From a virus: a stretch of DNA of 30,795 nt. Both the position numbers and the translations under genes were made by a program. Below, one piece after another: positions 1-6,636 of this stretch (positions within the stretch are counted from its first letter, which is position 1; each line of letters opens with the position of its first letter). Under the pieces are notes generated by a model. It was given only the letters and a program-made list of their open reading frames with translations, was not told the DNA's origin and did no database searches. The stretch is from IMG/VR virus record IMGVR_UViG_3300038701_002479, positions 1 to 30,795 of that record. One strand, 5' to 3'.

Positions 1-71
1 GGAAAGGAACGCCATCAAGTCAAAATTTTACTCGATGTAAGTTTTGTAGGGGGGGGTATAAAGTAGTTGAT

Positions 72-506
72 ATGGAAATAGTTGGAAAAGGTGAAGGTAC
101 AGATGTACTAAGCAAATTGGAAAGGCCGCCAAGTTTTTTGGATGCGGCTGCAAAACGGTATTACAAAAAAATTGGTGAAGTATTGATCACTGCCAAGGTC
201 CTAAAGCGCATTCACTTAACTACTTTGGAAATGTTGGCCACAAACTGTGCGCAGTGGGAGTTTGCGGTGAAAGAAATTACCCGAAAAAATAAAGAGGCCG
301 CCGGTACTGGATATATCCAGACGTACACATCCAAGGCTACCAACATTTCTACGGAACTGGTCCTTAAGCGTGATGCAGAAAAAGCAATGCGTGATAATAT
401 TGCCGCTTTTGGTATGGACCCGCAGAGCGAAAAGAAATTAAAACAAAATATTGATCCCGCCCAGGGCGACCTATTCGGGGATTTTATGAGTAAAAAGCAC
501 GGTTAA
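72..506 (+). CDS. terS: Terminase small subunit (P27-like)
   Basis: A 144-residue protein directly upstream of the large terminase, the usual place for the DNA-recognition subunit that starts packaging. The N-terminal stretch has the P27-type pattern: a Pro-rich lead (ERPPSFLDAAAKRYYKKIGE, residues 17-36), then helices with LTTLEMLATNCAQWEFAVKEI, and a C-terminal acidic tail ending near DPAQGDLFGDF. Family members usually have 110-160 residues, so it is full length. The ATG at 72 follows a TAAGTTTTG stretch (38-46) that is one base away from a Bacteroidota -7 element, so a late promoter may lie here. It ends 6 bp before terL. The call rests on family pattern and position. The N-terminal HTH is inferred, not demonstrated. 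Confidence 0.82.
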   Translation: MEIVGKGEGTDVLSKLERPPSFLDAAAKRYYKKIGEVLITAKVLKRIHLTTLEMLATNCAQWEFAVKEITRKNKEAAGTGYIQTYTSKATNISTELVLKRDAEKAMRDNIAAFGMDPQSEKKLKQNIDPAQGDLFGDFMSKKHG

Positions 507-512
507 AAAAGC

Positions 513-2228
513 ATGAACCTACCAACAGAAATATTATCTAGTGTGCCATTCCAATACGCATCGGATGTAAAAGAGGGGCGCATTACCACAGGCCGAAAAA
601 TTAAGCTGGCCGTGGATAGGTTTTATTTCTGGTTGGAAAATGCGGACCAAAAAGGCTTTGTCCTGGATAACAATTCTGGAATGAGGCACATAAATTTCTT
701 TACAGAGTTTCTGGTACATACTAAAGGGGCTTATGCAGGTAATGCTTTTGAGCTTTCCCCATACCAACAATTTACCATCTACAACATATTTGCCTGGAAA
801 AAATACAATTCTAATGGCCAACTGGTCCGGGTAATAAAAACGGTTTATGAAAAAGTAGGCCGTAAGAATGGTAAGACCGCAGTATTGGCAGGGTTGGGGC
901 TGGATTGTCAAGGGTTTGATTTTGAGGAAGCGCCAGAAATTTATGTGGGTGCCACAAAAGAAGCACAGGCAAAGGTACTTTGGGAGCAGGCCTACCAGTT
1001 TGTTTTTAAAAGTCTCAAACTTAGAAAAATTGGCTTTAAGAATACCCAAAGGGAAATACGTTCCACGTTCAATATTGGTGTGTTCCGTTTTTTGGGTGGG
1101 GATAGTAAAACATTGGACGGACTTAACCCTTCTGTCTCCATAATAGACGAATACCACGCCCATAAAGATGATTCCATCCGTGAGGTACTGGAATCTGCAA
1201 TGGGTGCCAGGCTACAACCGCTAATTTACATTATTACAACCGCTGGGACCAATGTGGTTAGTGCCTGTAAGTTGTACGAAGATGTTTGTGTGGAGATTTT
1301 GGAGGGCCAAAAAGAGGATGATTCCACTTTTATTATGATCCATGACTTGGATGATGATGATGATTGGCAGGATGAAACCAACTGGATCAAGGCCAACCCA
1401 AATTTGGGTGTGTCCATAAGCATGGATTACTTAAGATCAGAGTTCCAAAAAGCAATTAACCAGCCATCAAAAGCACCAAATTTTAAGACCAAGCACTTAA
1501 ATATGTGGGTAGATAGTCCAGAGATTTGGATACCTACAGAAATATGGAAAAAAAATAAAGTGGATTCTATCCCTATGGAGAAGTTCCAGACCTTTGGCAG
1601 TTTTGCCGCCTTGGACCTTTCCACCACTACAGATTTAACCGCTTACATAAACTTGAGCGAGCCGGACGAAAATGGGGACCGTTATATTCTGCCCTACTTC
1701 TTTTGTCCTAAGGATACTATAGATAAAAGAAGCAAAGAGGACCATGCCCCCTACAGGGATTGGATGGACCGCGAGCTTTTAATTGCTACCCCTGGCAATA
1801 CCGTGGATTATGATGCCGTACAGGAAAAAGTATTGGAAACATTCCATGTAAATGGTGTAAAAAGGTTGGAGATGGACCAATGGAACGCAGCGCAGATGGC
1901 CAACAACCTTACAAAGGCCGGTATAGAAGTTAGTTTTTTTTCACAGGCCATTAGCAATATGAGTTTCCCTACAAAACAATTCGAGAAACTGGTGTACGAG
2001 GGCAAGATAAAACACGATGGCAACCCTATCCTGGAATGGATGCTTAGTGGTTGTGTGGTTATAGAGGACCCAAATGAGAATATAAAGGTCCATAAGGGAA
2101 AGAGCCACATGGGTAAAAAGCGGGTAGACGGTATAGTGGCCACAATAATGGCTTTGGGCGGCTCCCTGTCCATAGAACAGACCAATGAAAGTAAGTATAA
2201 TAATCCTAACGAAGAAATTATAATGTAA
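513..2228 (+). CDS. terL: Terminase large subunit, ATPase and nuclease
   Basis: The 571-residue DNA-packaging motor. The ATPase domain shows a Walker A-type loop GRKNGKT (about residues 116-122) and a Walker B VSIIDE (about 208-213, Asp212 and Glu213). A downstream IITTAGT coupling motif lies near 240. The C-terminal RNase H-like nuclease has AALDLSTTTD (Asp368 and Asp374) and the conserved RVDGIVATIMALG (Asp near 539) as metal ligands. This order is typical of the Terminase_1 family of HK97-like phages, and the length is normal. The stop overlaps the start of the next gene (TAATG), which suggests translational coupling. It would act at the portal vertex with the 72-506 product. Confidence 0.97.
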   Translation: MNLPTEILSSVPFQYASDVKEGRITTGRKIKLAVDRFYFWLENADQKGFVLDNNSGMRHINFFTEFLVHTKGAYAGNAFELSPYQQFTIYNIFAWKKYNSNGQLVRVIKTVYEKVGRKNGKTAVLAGLGLDCQGFDFEEAPEIYVGATKEAQAKVLWEQAYQFVFKSLKLRKIGFKNTQREIRSTFNIGVFRFLGGDSKTLDGLNPSVSIIDEYHAHKDDSIREVLESAMGARLQPLIYIITTAGTNVVSACKLYEDVCVEILEGQKEDDSTFIMIHDLDDDDDWQDETNWIKANPNLGVSISMDYLRSEFQKAINQPSKAPNFKTKHLNMWVDSPEIWIPTEIWKKNKVDSIPMEKFQTFGSFAALDLSTTTDLTAYINLSEPDENGDRYILPYFFCPKDTIDKRSKEDHAPYRDWMDRELLIATPGNTVDYDAVQEKVLETFHVNGVKRLEMDQWNAAQMANNLTKAGIEVSFFSQAISNMSFPTKQFEKLVYEGKIKHDGNPILEWMLSGCVVIEDPNENIKVHKGKSHMGKKRVDGIVATIMALGGSLSIEQTNESKYNNPNEEIIM

Positions 2229-3208
2229 TGCCAAAAAAAAACAAGATAACCCCAAAATGGGAAAAGTACATCATAAAAAATCGCCTTAAAAAGACCGCCA
2301 AGGAAATGGCCTTGGTAATAGGTTGTTCCTCTTCCGCGGTGTGCAAATGGCTTAAAGATAATGATCTATCCGTGTCCAGGGCTGTAATAACCCCTGAATG
2401 GGAAAAATATATAACAGAAAACAGGTTTAAAATGTCCTCTAGGCAAATGGCAGAAGTAATTGGTTGTTCCCCTGGGCCTGTAAGTAAGTGGATGCGCCAA
2501 AACGGACTATCAGTATCCAAGGAACTGTCCAATAAATTTAAGGGAGATGCCTTAAAGGGCCGTACCATAATGACCCCAGAACAGGATGCCATCCTAAAGG
2601 AAAAATACCTTACCGTTCCGGTAAAACCTTTGGCCCAGGAAATTGGCGTATCCCATGGCTGCCTTAGTAACCGTATGAAACAATTGGGCCTAGTGGTCCC
2701 AAAAGAATTACGCCAGGCACGCAAAGCCAAAAGCAGGTTCAAAAAAGGGCATATAGCCCATAATAAAGGGTTAAAGCGTTCGCAGTTCATGACCCCGGAA
2801 GGAATAGAAATATCAAAAAAACATCAATTTAAAAAAGGCCACGTACCGCATAACGATCTGGGCAGGAACGGTATTATAAGAGTGCGTAAGGACAGTAAGA
2901 CCAGGGCACAGTACCAATACATAAGGGTTTCGTCCGGTGAATGGGAATTATTGCAGAGATATAACTACAGAAAGTATTTTGGAGAAATACCGGAGGGGTA
3001 TTTGGTACGCCTAAAAGATGGTAATACTATGAACTGTAGCCCTGAAAACTTAGAATTGATCTCCATGGCAGAAAACGCCCGCAGAAATACAGAACAGTTC
3101 CACAACTGGCCAGAACCCTTAAAAAAAGCAATTCGCATCAATAATAAATTAACAAAAACCCTAAGAAAAAATGGAAAATCAAAATCAAGAAAACAACAAG
3201 ACGCTTAG
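2228..3208 (+). CDS. Three-HTH protein with degenerate HNH domain
   Basis: A 326-residue protein in two parts. Residues 1 to about 160 hold three tandem helix-turn-helix repeats, each starting TPEW/TPEQ and passing through a motif like AEVIGCSPGPVSKWMRQNGLS. The C-terminal half has two FKKGH-x-x-HN motifs (near 178 and 203) and an HNH_3-like domain (about 235-290) containing FGEIPEGYLVRLKDGN and CSPENLELISMAENARRN. The first His expected of this family (usually within LHR) is Gln here (LLQRY), and the DHIDGN-type motif reads RLKDGN. Nuclease activity is therefore doubtful and DNA binding is the safer prediction. Homing-type HNH genes are common next to terminases. It overlaps terL and the next ORF, and is probably co-translated. 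Confidence 0.75.
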   Translation: MPKKNKITPKWEKYIIKNRLKKTAKEMALVIGCSSSAVCKWLKDNDLSVSRAVITPEWEKYITENRFKMSSRQMAEVIGCSPGPVSKWMRQNGLSVSKELSNKFKGDALKGRTIMTPEQDAILKEKYLTVPVKPLAQEIGVSHGCLSNRMKQLGLVVPKELRQARKAKSRFKKGHIAHNKGLKRSQFMTPEGIEISKKHQFKKGHVPHNDLGRNGIIRVRKDSKTRAQYQYIRVSSGEWELLQRYNYRKYFGEIPEGYLVRLKDGNTMNCSPENLELISMAENARRNTEQFHNWPEPLKKAIRINNKLTKTLRKNGKSKSRKQQDA

Positions 3209-3647
3209 TCATTTAAACACCGTCCTTTTTAATTCCCTAACGGAAGTTATAGAGGGAGCAATGGACCCCAAAAAGGGCCAATTAATAAGCAACTTGGCCG
3301 GGCAGATCATCAACAACGCCAAAACACAGTTGTCCTATTACAAACTTACCAGCAATAAAAAGGCATTAACGGCTTTTGAAGCTCCACCGGCACCCTTAAC
3401 CCTATCCATAAACAAGGATATTAAGGCTATTCCTGTAACCTCAGAAGTGGTTTCTCCTGCAAAATTGCAGCAACCTTTAGAGGTTAAGGAACACGAGCCA
3501 TTTGTAGAGACCCCGGAGCAGATTGCCTATGCCAAGCATAAGAAATATTTAAACGTGGTAGAGGGTTTGGTGGTAGAAGGGCAGGACACCTTTAAAAAAA
3601 ATGTGGCGGAATGGGCAGCGGCCAATTTACAGCCCGTAGAATCTTAG
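3171..3647 (+). CDS. Hypothetical phage protein
   Basis: A 158-residue ORF starting inside the 3' end of the HTH/HNH gene (38-bp overlap, different frame). The sequence begins with an Asn/Gln-rich lead. Around residues 20-65 it has a helical segment (FNSLTEVIEGAMDPKKGQL, then NLAGQIINNAKTQLSYYKLT), followed by a Pro/Val-rich linker and a helical C-terminus. There is no signal peptide, membrane segment or recognisable catalytic motif. Codon use matches the surrounding structural genes. The segment IINNAKTQLSYYKL resembles a motif often found in small phage proteins of unknown function upstream of portal genes. I assign no function. Confidence 0.7.
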   Translation: MENQNQENNKTLSHLNTVLFNSLTEVIEGAMDPKKGQLISNLAGQIINNAKTQLSYYKLTSNKKALTAFEAPPAPLTLSINKDIKAIPVTSEVVSPAKLQQPLEVKEHEPFVETPEQIAYAKHKKYLNVVEGLVVEGQDTFKKNVAEWAAANLQPVES

Positions 3648-3651
3648 ACCA

Positions 3652-3747
3652 ATGGAAAGCTCCAATGAAACATACATATTGGGAGCCATCATGTTTGCAG
3701 CCTTAATGCAGATAGCAGAAATACTATATCAAAAATATAAAAAATAA
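3652..3747 (+). CDS. 31-residue single-span membrane microprotein
   Basis: A short ORF starting 4 bp after the preceding stop and ending 3 bp before the next start. It has a hydrophilic N-terminus (MESSNET), one predicted transmembrane segment (YILGAIMFAALMQIAEILY) and a basic tail (QKYKK). The tight spacing on both sides and the complete hydrophobic span argue that it is translated. Function unknown. Confidence 0.55.
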   Translation: MESSNETYILGAIMFAALMQIAEILYQKYKK

Positions 3748-3750
3748 GAA

Positions 3751-3936
3751 ATGATAAAATTATTCAATTACGGAAGTAGTTTTTTTTACGGTCCGCTGTT
3801 CAGCACCAAAAAGACAATCAAGATAGTTAAAATGGTATATGTGCCGTTTATTATCCTGGTAGTAATATTGTTTTTGGCAGATGCGCTACAGGGCAACGTA
3901 GATTTCTCAAAACTAAACGGCCCGTTGTTACCATGA
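3751..3936 (+). CDS. Small membrane protein
   Basis: A 61-residue protein with one strongly hydrophobic stretch (MVYVPFIILVVILFLADAL, about residues 28-46) between a basic N-terminus and a short polar C-terminus. Its stop overlaps the next gene by 4 bp (ATGA), so the two are probably coupled. It belongs to a run of small membrane proteins between the terminase and the accessory island. It has no recognised family and might be an accessory holin or superinfection factor, but nothing in the sequence decides this. Confidence 0.6.
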   Translation: MIKLFNYGSSFFYGPLFSTKKTIKIVKMVYVPFIILVVILFLADALQGNVDFSKLNGPLLP

Positions 3937-4136
3937 AGACCATTTACAGGATAATACTTATCATATTTGGCACCTGTGGCCTAATGCTGTTAACCTCATG
4001 GCTATTGTCCTGGAGTTTTATAGCACAGAGCTGGGTGCGGCAGGCCGTGGTAATGTTGCTTATGGTCCTGGAGCTCTTCCACGGATTTCTATTGTACCAA
4101 CAACTGGGCATGTCCATTAAAAACCAAAAACAATGA
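3933..4136 (+). CDS. Small two-span membrane protein
   Basis: A 67-residue protein with two hydrophobic segments: IYRIILIIFGTCGLMLLTSW (about 4-23) and QAVVMLLMVLELFHGFLLY (about 37-55), followed by a basic tail KNQKQ. It overlaps both neighbours by the ATGA arrangement. Size and topology would fit a small holin-like protein, but it lies far from the endolysin, so that role is only a possibility. Confidence 0.6.
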   Translation: MKTIYRIILIIFGTCGLMLLTSWLLSWSFIAQSWVRQAVVMLLMVLELFHGFLLYQQLGMSIKNQKQ

Positions 4137-4387
4137 ATATAGGCACGGGGCAATTACAGATACAGGAACTACAGGCAAACTTTAATTTTTTGCGGGCCTG
4201 CGCAACGCAGGAAGGGTTTTTTAAACTCTATTTCAATGCCCTTCCTGCCCACCGCACCCAGGTAGAATGCTTTAACCATTTAAACGATAGGTATTTTGAT
4301 CTAGTAGGCGAGTACCGCTATTCAGGGTACGAAACATTTAAGGTCCTTATGGGCCGTTACCGTAAAAACAAAAAAGAAGCACAATGA
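4133..4387 (+). CDS. Hypothetical protein
   Basis: An 84-residue soluble protein that is mostly helical by eye, rich in aromatic residues (NFNFLRACATQEGFFKLYF, then YFDLVGEYRYSGYETFKVLM) and with a basic end RYRKNKKEAQ. It overlaps both neighbours by 4 bp (ATGA), so it belongs to the same translationally coupled operon. No motif recognised. Confidence 0.6.
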   Translation: MNIGTGQLQIQELQANFNFLRACATQEGFFKLYFNALPAHRTQVECFNHLNDRYFDLVGEYRYSGYETFKVLMGRYRKNKKEAQ

Positions 4388-4629
4388 TTAAAGTTGTTTT
4401 GGGTAATATAAAAGTCTGTCCAGATCCAGGTTGTGATGCGGTTTGGCATAACATTCCACAATCATATACGAAATGTGATGATTGTGGAGGAAGGGTTATG
4501 TTGATCAATGAGAAAACATTCTGGAAAAAATTCTCAAATAATTGGTTTCAGTACAATTTTATTTCAGGAGAATATTATCGCCCCCAAAAACCTATTGTGC
4601 AGCTTACTTTAGATATAGATCCACAGTAA
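4384..4629 (+). CDS. Zinc-ribbon protein
   Basis: An 81-residue protein with a four-cysteine zinc-ribbon pattern near its N-terminus: a first pair in CPDPGC (about residues 12-17) and a second pair in CDDCGG (about 31-36). An aromatic-rich region follows (TFWKKFSNNWFQYNF). Such ribbons bind nucleic acid or protein, and the partner here is unknown. It is the last gene of the overlapping run that began at 2228. A non-coding AT-rich stretch and the first copy of a 13-bp direct repeat follow, so it marks the left edge of the accessory island. Confidence 0.65.
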   Translation: MIKVVLGNIKVCPDPGCDAVWHNIPQSYTKCDDCGGRVMLINEKTFWKKFSNNWFQYNFISGEYYRPQKPIVQLTLDIDPQ

Positions 4630-4651
4630 TAAACCTTGAACATTATAACAT

Positions 4652-4664
4652 TAAACCTTATAAC
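4652..4664 (+). repeat. Left copy of 13-bp direct repeat TAAACCTTATAAC
   Basis: The same 13 bases recur at 7992-8004, with a 10-base partial copy (AACCTTATAAC-type) at 8016-8027. The copies bracket the HNH gene, the cassette array and the recombinase. They may be the footprint of an insertion or simply a repeated AT-rich spacer. Confidence 0.55.
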
Positions 4665-4672
4665 TCTCTACT

Positions 4673-4846
4673 ATGATCAACAAAGATTATCTGGACCACT
4701 TAAAAAAGACAGACCCCATGGCTTACTATGACCTTACACAGGACCCTATGGTGGTAGGTGAAGATACTGATTATGGATGCGGTTGTATATTGGCTCTAAT
4801 TGTTTTTATATTGTGTTGTATGCTGTTAATTATAATATTATGCTAA
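4673..4846 (+). CDS. Small Cys-rich membrane protein
   Basis: A 57-residue ORF: a hydrophilic N-terminal half (MINKDYLDHLKKTDPMAYY), an acidic middle, then GCGC and a C-terminal hydrophobic span with several cysteines (LALIVFILCCMLLIIILC). Its stop lies inside the start of the HNH gene (ATG at 4840, TAA at 4844), which supports translation of both. Function unknown. The Cys-rich span at the extreme C-terminus suggests a membrane-anchored protein with its N-terminus exposed. Confidence 0.5.
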   Translation: MINKDYLDHLKKTDPMAYYDLTQDPMVVGEDTDYGCGCILALIVFILCCMLLIIILC

Positions 4847-5154
4847 GATTAAAATTTGAATGGTGCTGTAATAAAATGGAAATATTTTCTAAATGGGATA
4901 TACCTTGTGAAGGTTGCGATAGAAGCTGCGAGCATTTAACTAAGGTTGCTCCATGTAGAGGTATTCTAGATAAAGATAGAAACAGGCTTTTGGAAAGAGA
5001 TAAGGTGTGTCTTAAATGCGGTTCTGAAAGCAAGTTGACCATTGATCATGTAGTGCCAATTTCTAAAGGTGGAAGTAATGACTTTAATAACCTTCAAATT
5101 TTATGTGAAAAATGTAATTCGTTAAAAGGTAGTAAAATTGCGGATTACCGTTAG
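4840..5154 (+). CDS. HNH endonuclease
   Basis: A 104-residue protein with a complete classical HNH core: a zinc pair CLKCGSE, the catalytic TIDHVVPISKGGSNDFNNLQ (His-His/Asn pattern) and a second zinc pair CEKCNSLKG. A further Cys cluster (CEGCDRSCEHL) lies upstream. Small HNH enzymes of this kind nick or cut DNA. In phages they act as homing endonucleases or, next to terminase and portal genes, help packaging. An in-frame upstream start at 4777 would overlap the preceding ORF, and the ATG at 4840 overlaps its stop neatly, so I prefer that start. It lies just before the cassette array and may belong to the same island. Confidence 0.85.
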   Translation: MLRLKFEWCCNKMEIFSKWDIPCEGCDRSCEHLTKVAPCRGILDKDRNRLLERDKVCLKCGSESKLTIDHVVPISKGGSNDFNNLQILCEKCNSLKGSKIADYR

Positions 5155-5188
5155 CCTACAATAAGCAATCTTTTAAACTATTAAAATT

Positions 5189-5335
5189 ATGACTCTAAAA
5201 TCTCAAATTAGGAAGGCTATAAACGAAAATACCAAGTACACCTATATCAAAATGTATAAGCCTGAAATTAGGACTTTTGATGATGGTTCTGCAACTATCT
5301 TAATAGAAGTTGACATAAAATCAAAACCAAAATAA
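5189..5335 (+). CDS. 48-residue hypothetical protein
   Basis: A short ORF beginning MTLKSQIRKAINENTKYTYI and ending in a basic EVDIKSKPK tail, preceded by an AT-rich leader (TTAAACTATTAAAATT). Alternating hydrophobic residues (SATILIEVDIK) suggest a beta strand. An imperfect hairpin (AAACCA at about 5326, TGGTTT at about 5343) overlaps its end. No family recognised. It may be a cassette gene lying before the first clear hairpin site. Confidence 0.4.
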   Translation: MTLKSQIRKAINENTKYTYIKMYKPEIRTFDDGSATILIEVDIKSKPK

Positions 5336-5373
5336 TTTTACTGGTTTGATTGCGGGGCTCGATGCCCCATTCG

Positions 5374-5607
5374 TTGCCACGTATTAGAGAAACGGGTAAA
5401 ACGTAGGTACGGAGTTTTGTTTCTCGTATCCGAAGCAAAGGACAGTTATTTGAAACGGAGTGAGTAAATCACTGTCCTTTGCTGAGGTTATGCGTGGCAA
5501 CGTTTAGTATAAAAATTGAAGCGTGTAAGTACGCTAAAAGAAATACATTAGTTAACAAGTAATAGCCTTATAAATTGCACCTGAATAGCTATTATTTTTA
5601 TACATTG
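5374..5607 (+). mobile_element. Cassette 0: non-coding hairpin unit
   Basis: The unit runs from the TT of CGTTGCCACG (5372-5381) to the G of the next GTT boundary at 5607. Its start is the exact complement of CGTGGCAACG at 5493-5502, where its own terminal hairpin site begins. It holds no plausible ORF. It contains nested hairpins: GAGAAAC/GTTTCTC (5387-5393 with 5419-5425) and a perfect 13-bp stem at 5434-5446 with 5471-5483. The stretch 5336-5626 therefore has structure but no gene. It may specify a small RNA or be a decayed cassette. Confidence 0.45.
5434..5483 (+). repeat. Perfect 13-bp hairpin in cassette 0
   Basis: AGCAAAGGACAGT at 5434-5446 is perfectly complementary to ACTGTCCTTTGCT at 5471-5483, with a 24-base loop. 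There is no T-run after the 3' arm, so it is not a simple terminator. Confidence 0.7.
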
Positions 5608-5613
5608 TTAGGG
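5495..5613 (+). repeat. attC-like hairpin site 0
   Basis: An imperfect dyad with outer boxes ending in CAAC (5495-5501) and beginning GTTAGGG (5607-5613). Its inner arms are perfect: GTATAAAAAT (5507-5516) with ATTTTTATAC (5594-5603). The left spacer between outer and inner box is 5 bases and the right one is 3, the unequal spacing known from integron attC sites. Further small hairpins (TAATAGC/GCTATTA) lie inside. The outer left box departs from the RYYYAAC consensus. Confidence 0.5.
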
Positions 5614-5626
5614 TGCGTTATTTAAA

Positions 5627-5881
5627 ATGGATAACCCAATAAAAGACAACAGAATAGTAAAAGACAATACCTTCGCTTTAAGACTTTTAAGTTTTGCGTT
5701 AGAAACTAATTGTGCTGATGCTTGTAGTGAGGATGAAAAAGAATCTATGATAAGTTACTCTACAAGTTTACTTAAATACCAGATAGAAACTGCAACCGAA
5801 ATACACGAAATAACTTATTTAGAAAGGTGTAACGCAAAAGCAATACTTAAAAAAGGCTTAAAGTTTTTAGGTAAATCTTAA
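5627..5881 (+). CDS. Cassette 1 gene, hypothetical
   Basis: An 84-residue soluble protein, mainly helical by eye (NTFALRLLSFALETNCADAC, then STSLLKYQIETATEIHEITY), with two Cys near residues 29-33 and a basic C-terminus (KAILKKGLKFLGKS). I do not recognise the family. Codon use is more AT-rich than in the morphogenesis genes. It fills the unit bounded by GTTAGGGTGCGTTATT (5607) and AATGCACCCTAAC (5880-5892), so the gene sits exactly between the two halves of a long inverted repeat, as in an integron cassette with a single ORF. The stop overlaps the right arm. No obvious promoter lies inside the unit. Confidence 0.65.
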   Translation: MDNPIKDNRIVKDNTFALRLLSFALETNCADACSEDEKESMISYSTSLLKYQIETATEIHEITYLERCNAKAILKKGLKFLGKS

Positions 5882-5885
5882 TGCA

Positions 5886-5985
5886 CCCTAACGGGCTGGC
5901 GTGTATGGTGAGTGAGCAATAGCCCGTTAGGAGCGGTGCGGAACCACCATCACACTCGCTCATTGACTGTACACGCCTGTTGGCG
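5886..5985 (+). repeat. attC-like hairpin site 1
   Basis: The outer boxes CCCTAAC (5886-5892) and GTTGGCG (5979-5985) resemble the integron R boxes RYYYAAC and GTTRRRY. The inner arms GGCGTGTA (5898-5905) and TACACGCC (5970-5977) are perfect. The left spacer is 5 bases and the right one a single base. An alternative internal dyad GGGCT/AGCCC (5893-5897 with about 5921-5925) is also present. The expected recombination point by analogy is between G5979 and T5980. Confidence 0.55.
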
Positions 5986-6021
5986 ATAGTGCCCATCGAA
6001 TACAAACTAAATTATATAAAT

Positions 6022-6264
6022 ATGAACCGTATTGAATTAATAAAATTCTATGATTATTTAGCTGATAAAAAAGTAATCACAGACCAAGAGGTAGGTAAAG
6101 CATTTAGATGGATTGATAATTTTATTAATTCTATGAGCGAGGGTGAACGCCAGCCCGTTGGCAATAATGAGCAGGGCGTGAGTAAATGCATTCCATTGTT
6201 TCATAACTCTGCCATTAAGTATTATGGACAATGTGGCAAATGTGGTCAAGCCACTGAAATGTAA
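6022..6264 (+). CDS. Cassette 2 gene, hypothetical
   Basis: An 80-residue protein starting MNRIELIKFYDYLADKKVIT. It has a helical N-terminal half and a C-terminal region with CIPLFH and a CGKCGQ pair that could bind a metal. The frame stays open upstream to a TTG at 5980, but that would lie in the inverted-repeat arm, so the ATG at 6022 after an AT-rich leader (TTATATAAAT) is more likely. The gene is enclosed by GTTGGCGATAGTGCCCAT (from 5979) and its near-perfect complement ending in TTGCCAAC at 6310. Family and function unknown. Confidence 0.6.
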   Translation: MNRIELIKFYDYLADKKVITDQEVGKAFRWIDNFINSMSEGERQPVGNNEQGVSKCIPLFHNSAIKYYGQCGKCGQATEM

Positions 6265-6303
6265 TGGCATTTACGAAGCAATGCGTCCCTCGATGGGCAT
6301 TAT

Positions 6304-6474
6304 TGCCAACGGTCGGGGTATATCTTGCTGTAAGGCGCAGCCTGACAGAGTGCAAGATTGCTGCGGCTTATTGAAGATATACTTTGTTGGTGGTCGTCAC
6401 CTAAAGTAAGGCACGGAATTAAATAAATATAATACTAACTGACTCTAAGCCGTAGCATACCCCGACCGTTGGTG
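6304..6474 (+). repeat. attC-like hairpin site 2, composite
   Basis: Two overlapping dyads share the left box TGCCAAC (6304-6310). The short form closes at GTTGGTG 6386-6392, with inner arms GTATATCTT (6318-6326) and AAGATATAC (6374-6382). The long form is a perfect 15-bp stem of 6306-6320 with 6458-6472 (CCAACGGTCGGGGTA and its complement). The decamer GTTGGTGGTC occurs at both 6386 and 6468. This suggests either a duplicated boundary or an 82-bp empty cassette. The gap 6265-6510 holds nothing but this structure. Confidence 0.55.
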
Positions 6475-6630
6475 GTCATGAAGTGGTGCGGGAGTCTTAA
6501 ATTTTTAACTATGGAGATATTTACATACATAATCGTAGCGATTGTTTTTTGGTTGTTAGGTTTTGCGACTGGAGCTGGCGATTAAAAATTTATAGCGTAG
6601 CACTACGGCCTTTAGGTCATGACCACCAAC
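6468..6630 (+). mobile_element. Cassette 3 inverted-repeat unit
   Basis: GTTGGTGGTCATGA (6468-6481) is exactly complementary to TCATGACCACCAAC (6617-6630). The match continues imperfectly inward: GTGGTGCGGGAG...AAATTTTT against AAAAATTT...GTAGCACTAC. The unit encloses one microprotein ORF. Its right end abuts the next hairpin arm (CGGAACGGGGCTATG). Confidence 0.55.
6511..6585 (+). CDS. 24-residue membrane microprotein
   Basis: The sequence MEIFTYIIVAIVFWLLGFAT followed by GAGD is almost entirely one hydrophobic span. It is the only ORF in the cassette 3 unit and lies centrally between the inverted arms. An A/T-rich leader (TTAAATTTTTAACT) of the type favoured in Bacteroidota precedes it. Translation is unproven, but its location argues for a real gene, possibly a small membrane toxin or regulator. 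Confidence 0.4.
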   Translation: MEIFTYIIVAIVFWLLGFATGAGD

Positions 6631-6636
6631 GGAACG

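Noticed and set aside
2-40. Possible 3' end of an upstream gene (ending KSKFYSM then TAA)
   Set aside because: Only 12 codons are visible at the window edge, so a gene cannot be told from chance.
534-2255. Several long open frames on the - strand and other frames across terL
   Set aside because: They are shadows of the terL coding frame, with no family features and no start context.
4777-4839. Upstream extension of the HNH gene
   Set aside because: It overlaps the 57-residue ORF and adds residues unlike HNH proteins. The ATG at 4840 fits the stop-start overlap.
5980-6021. TTG start for the cassette 2 gene
   Set aside because: The codons lie in the inverted-repeat arm, and an ATG with an AT-rich leader follows at 6022.
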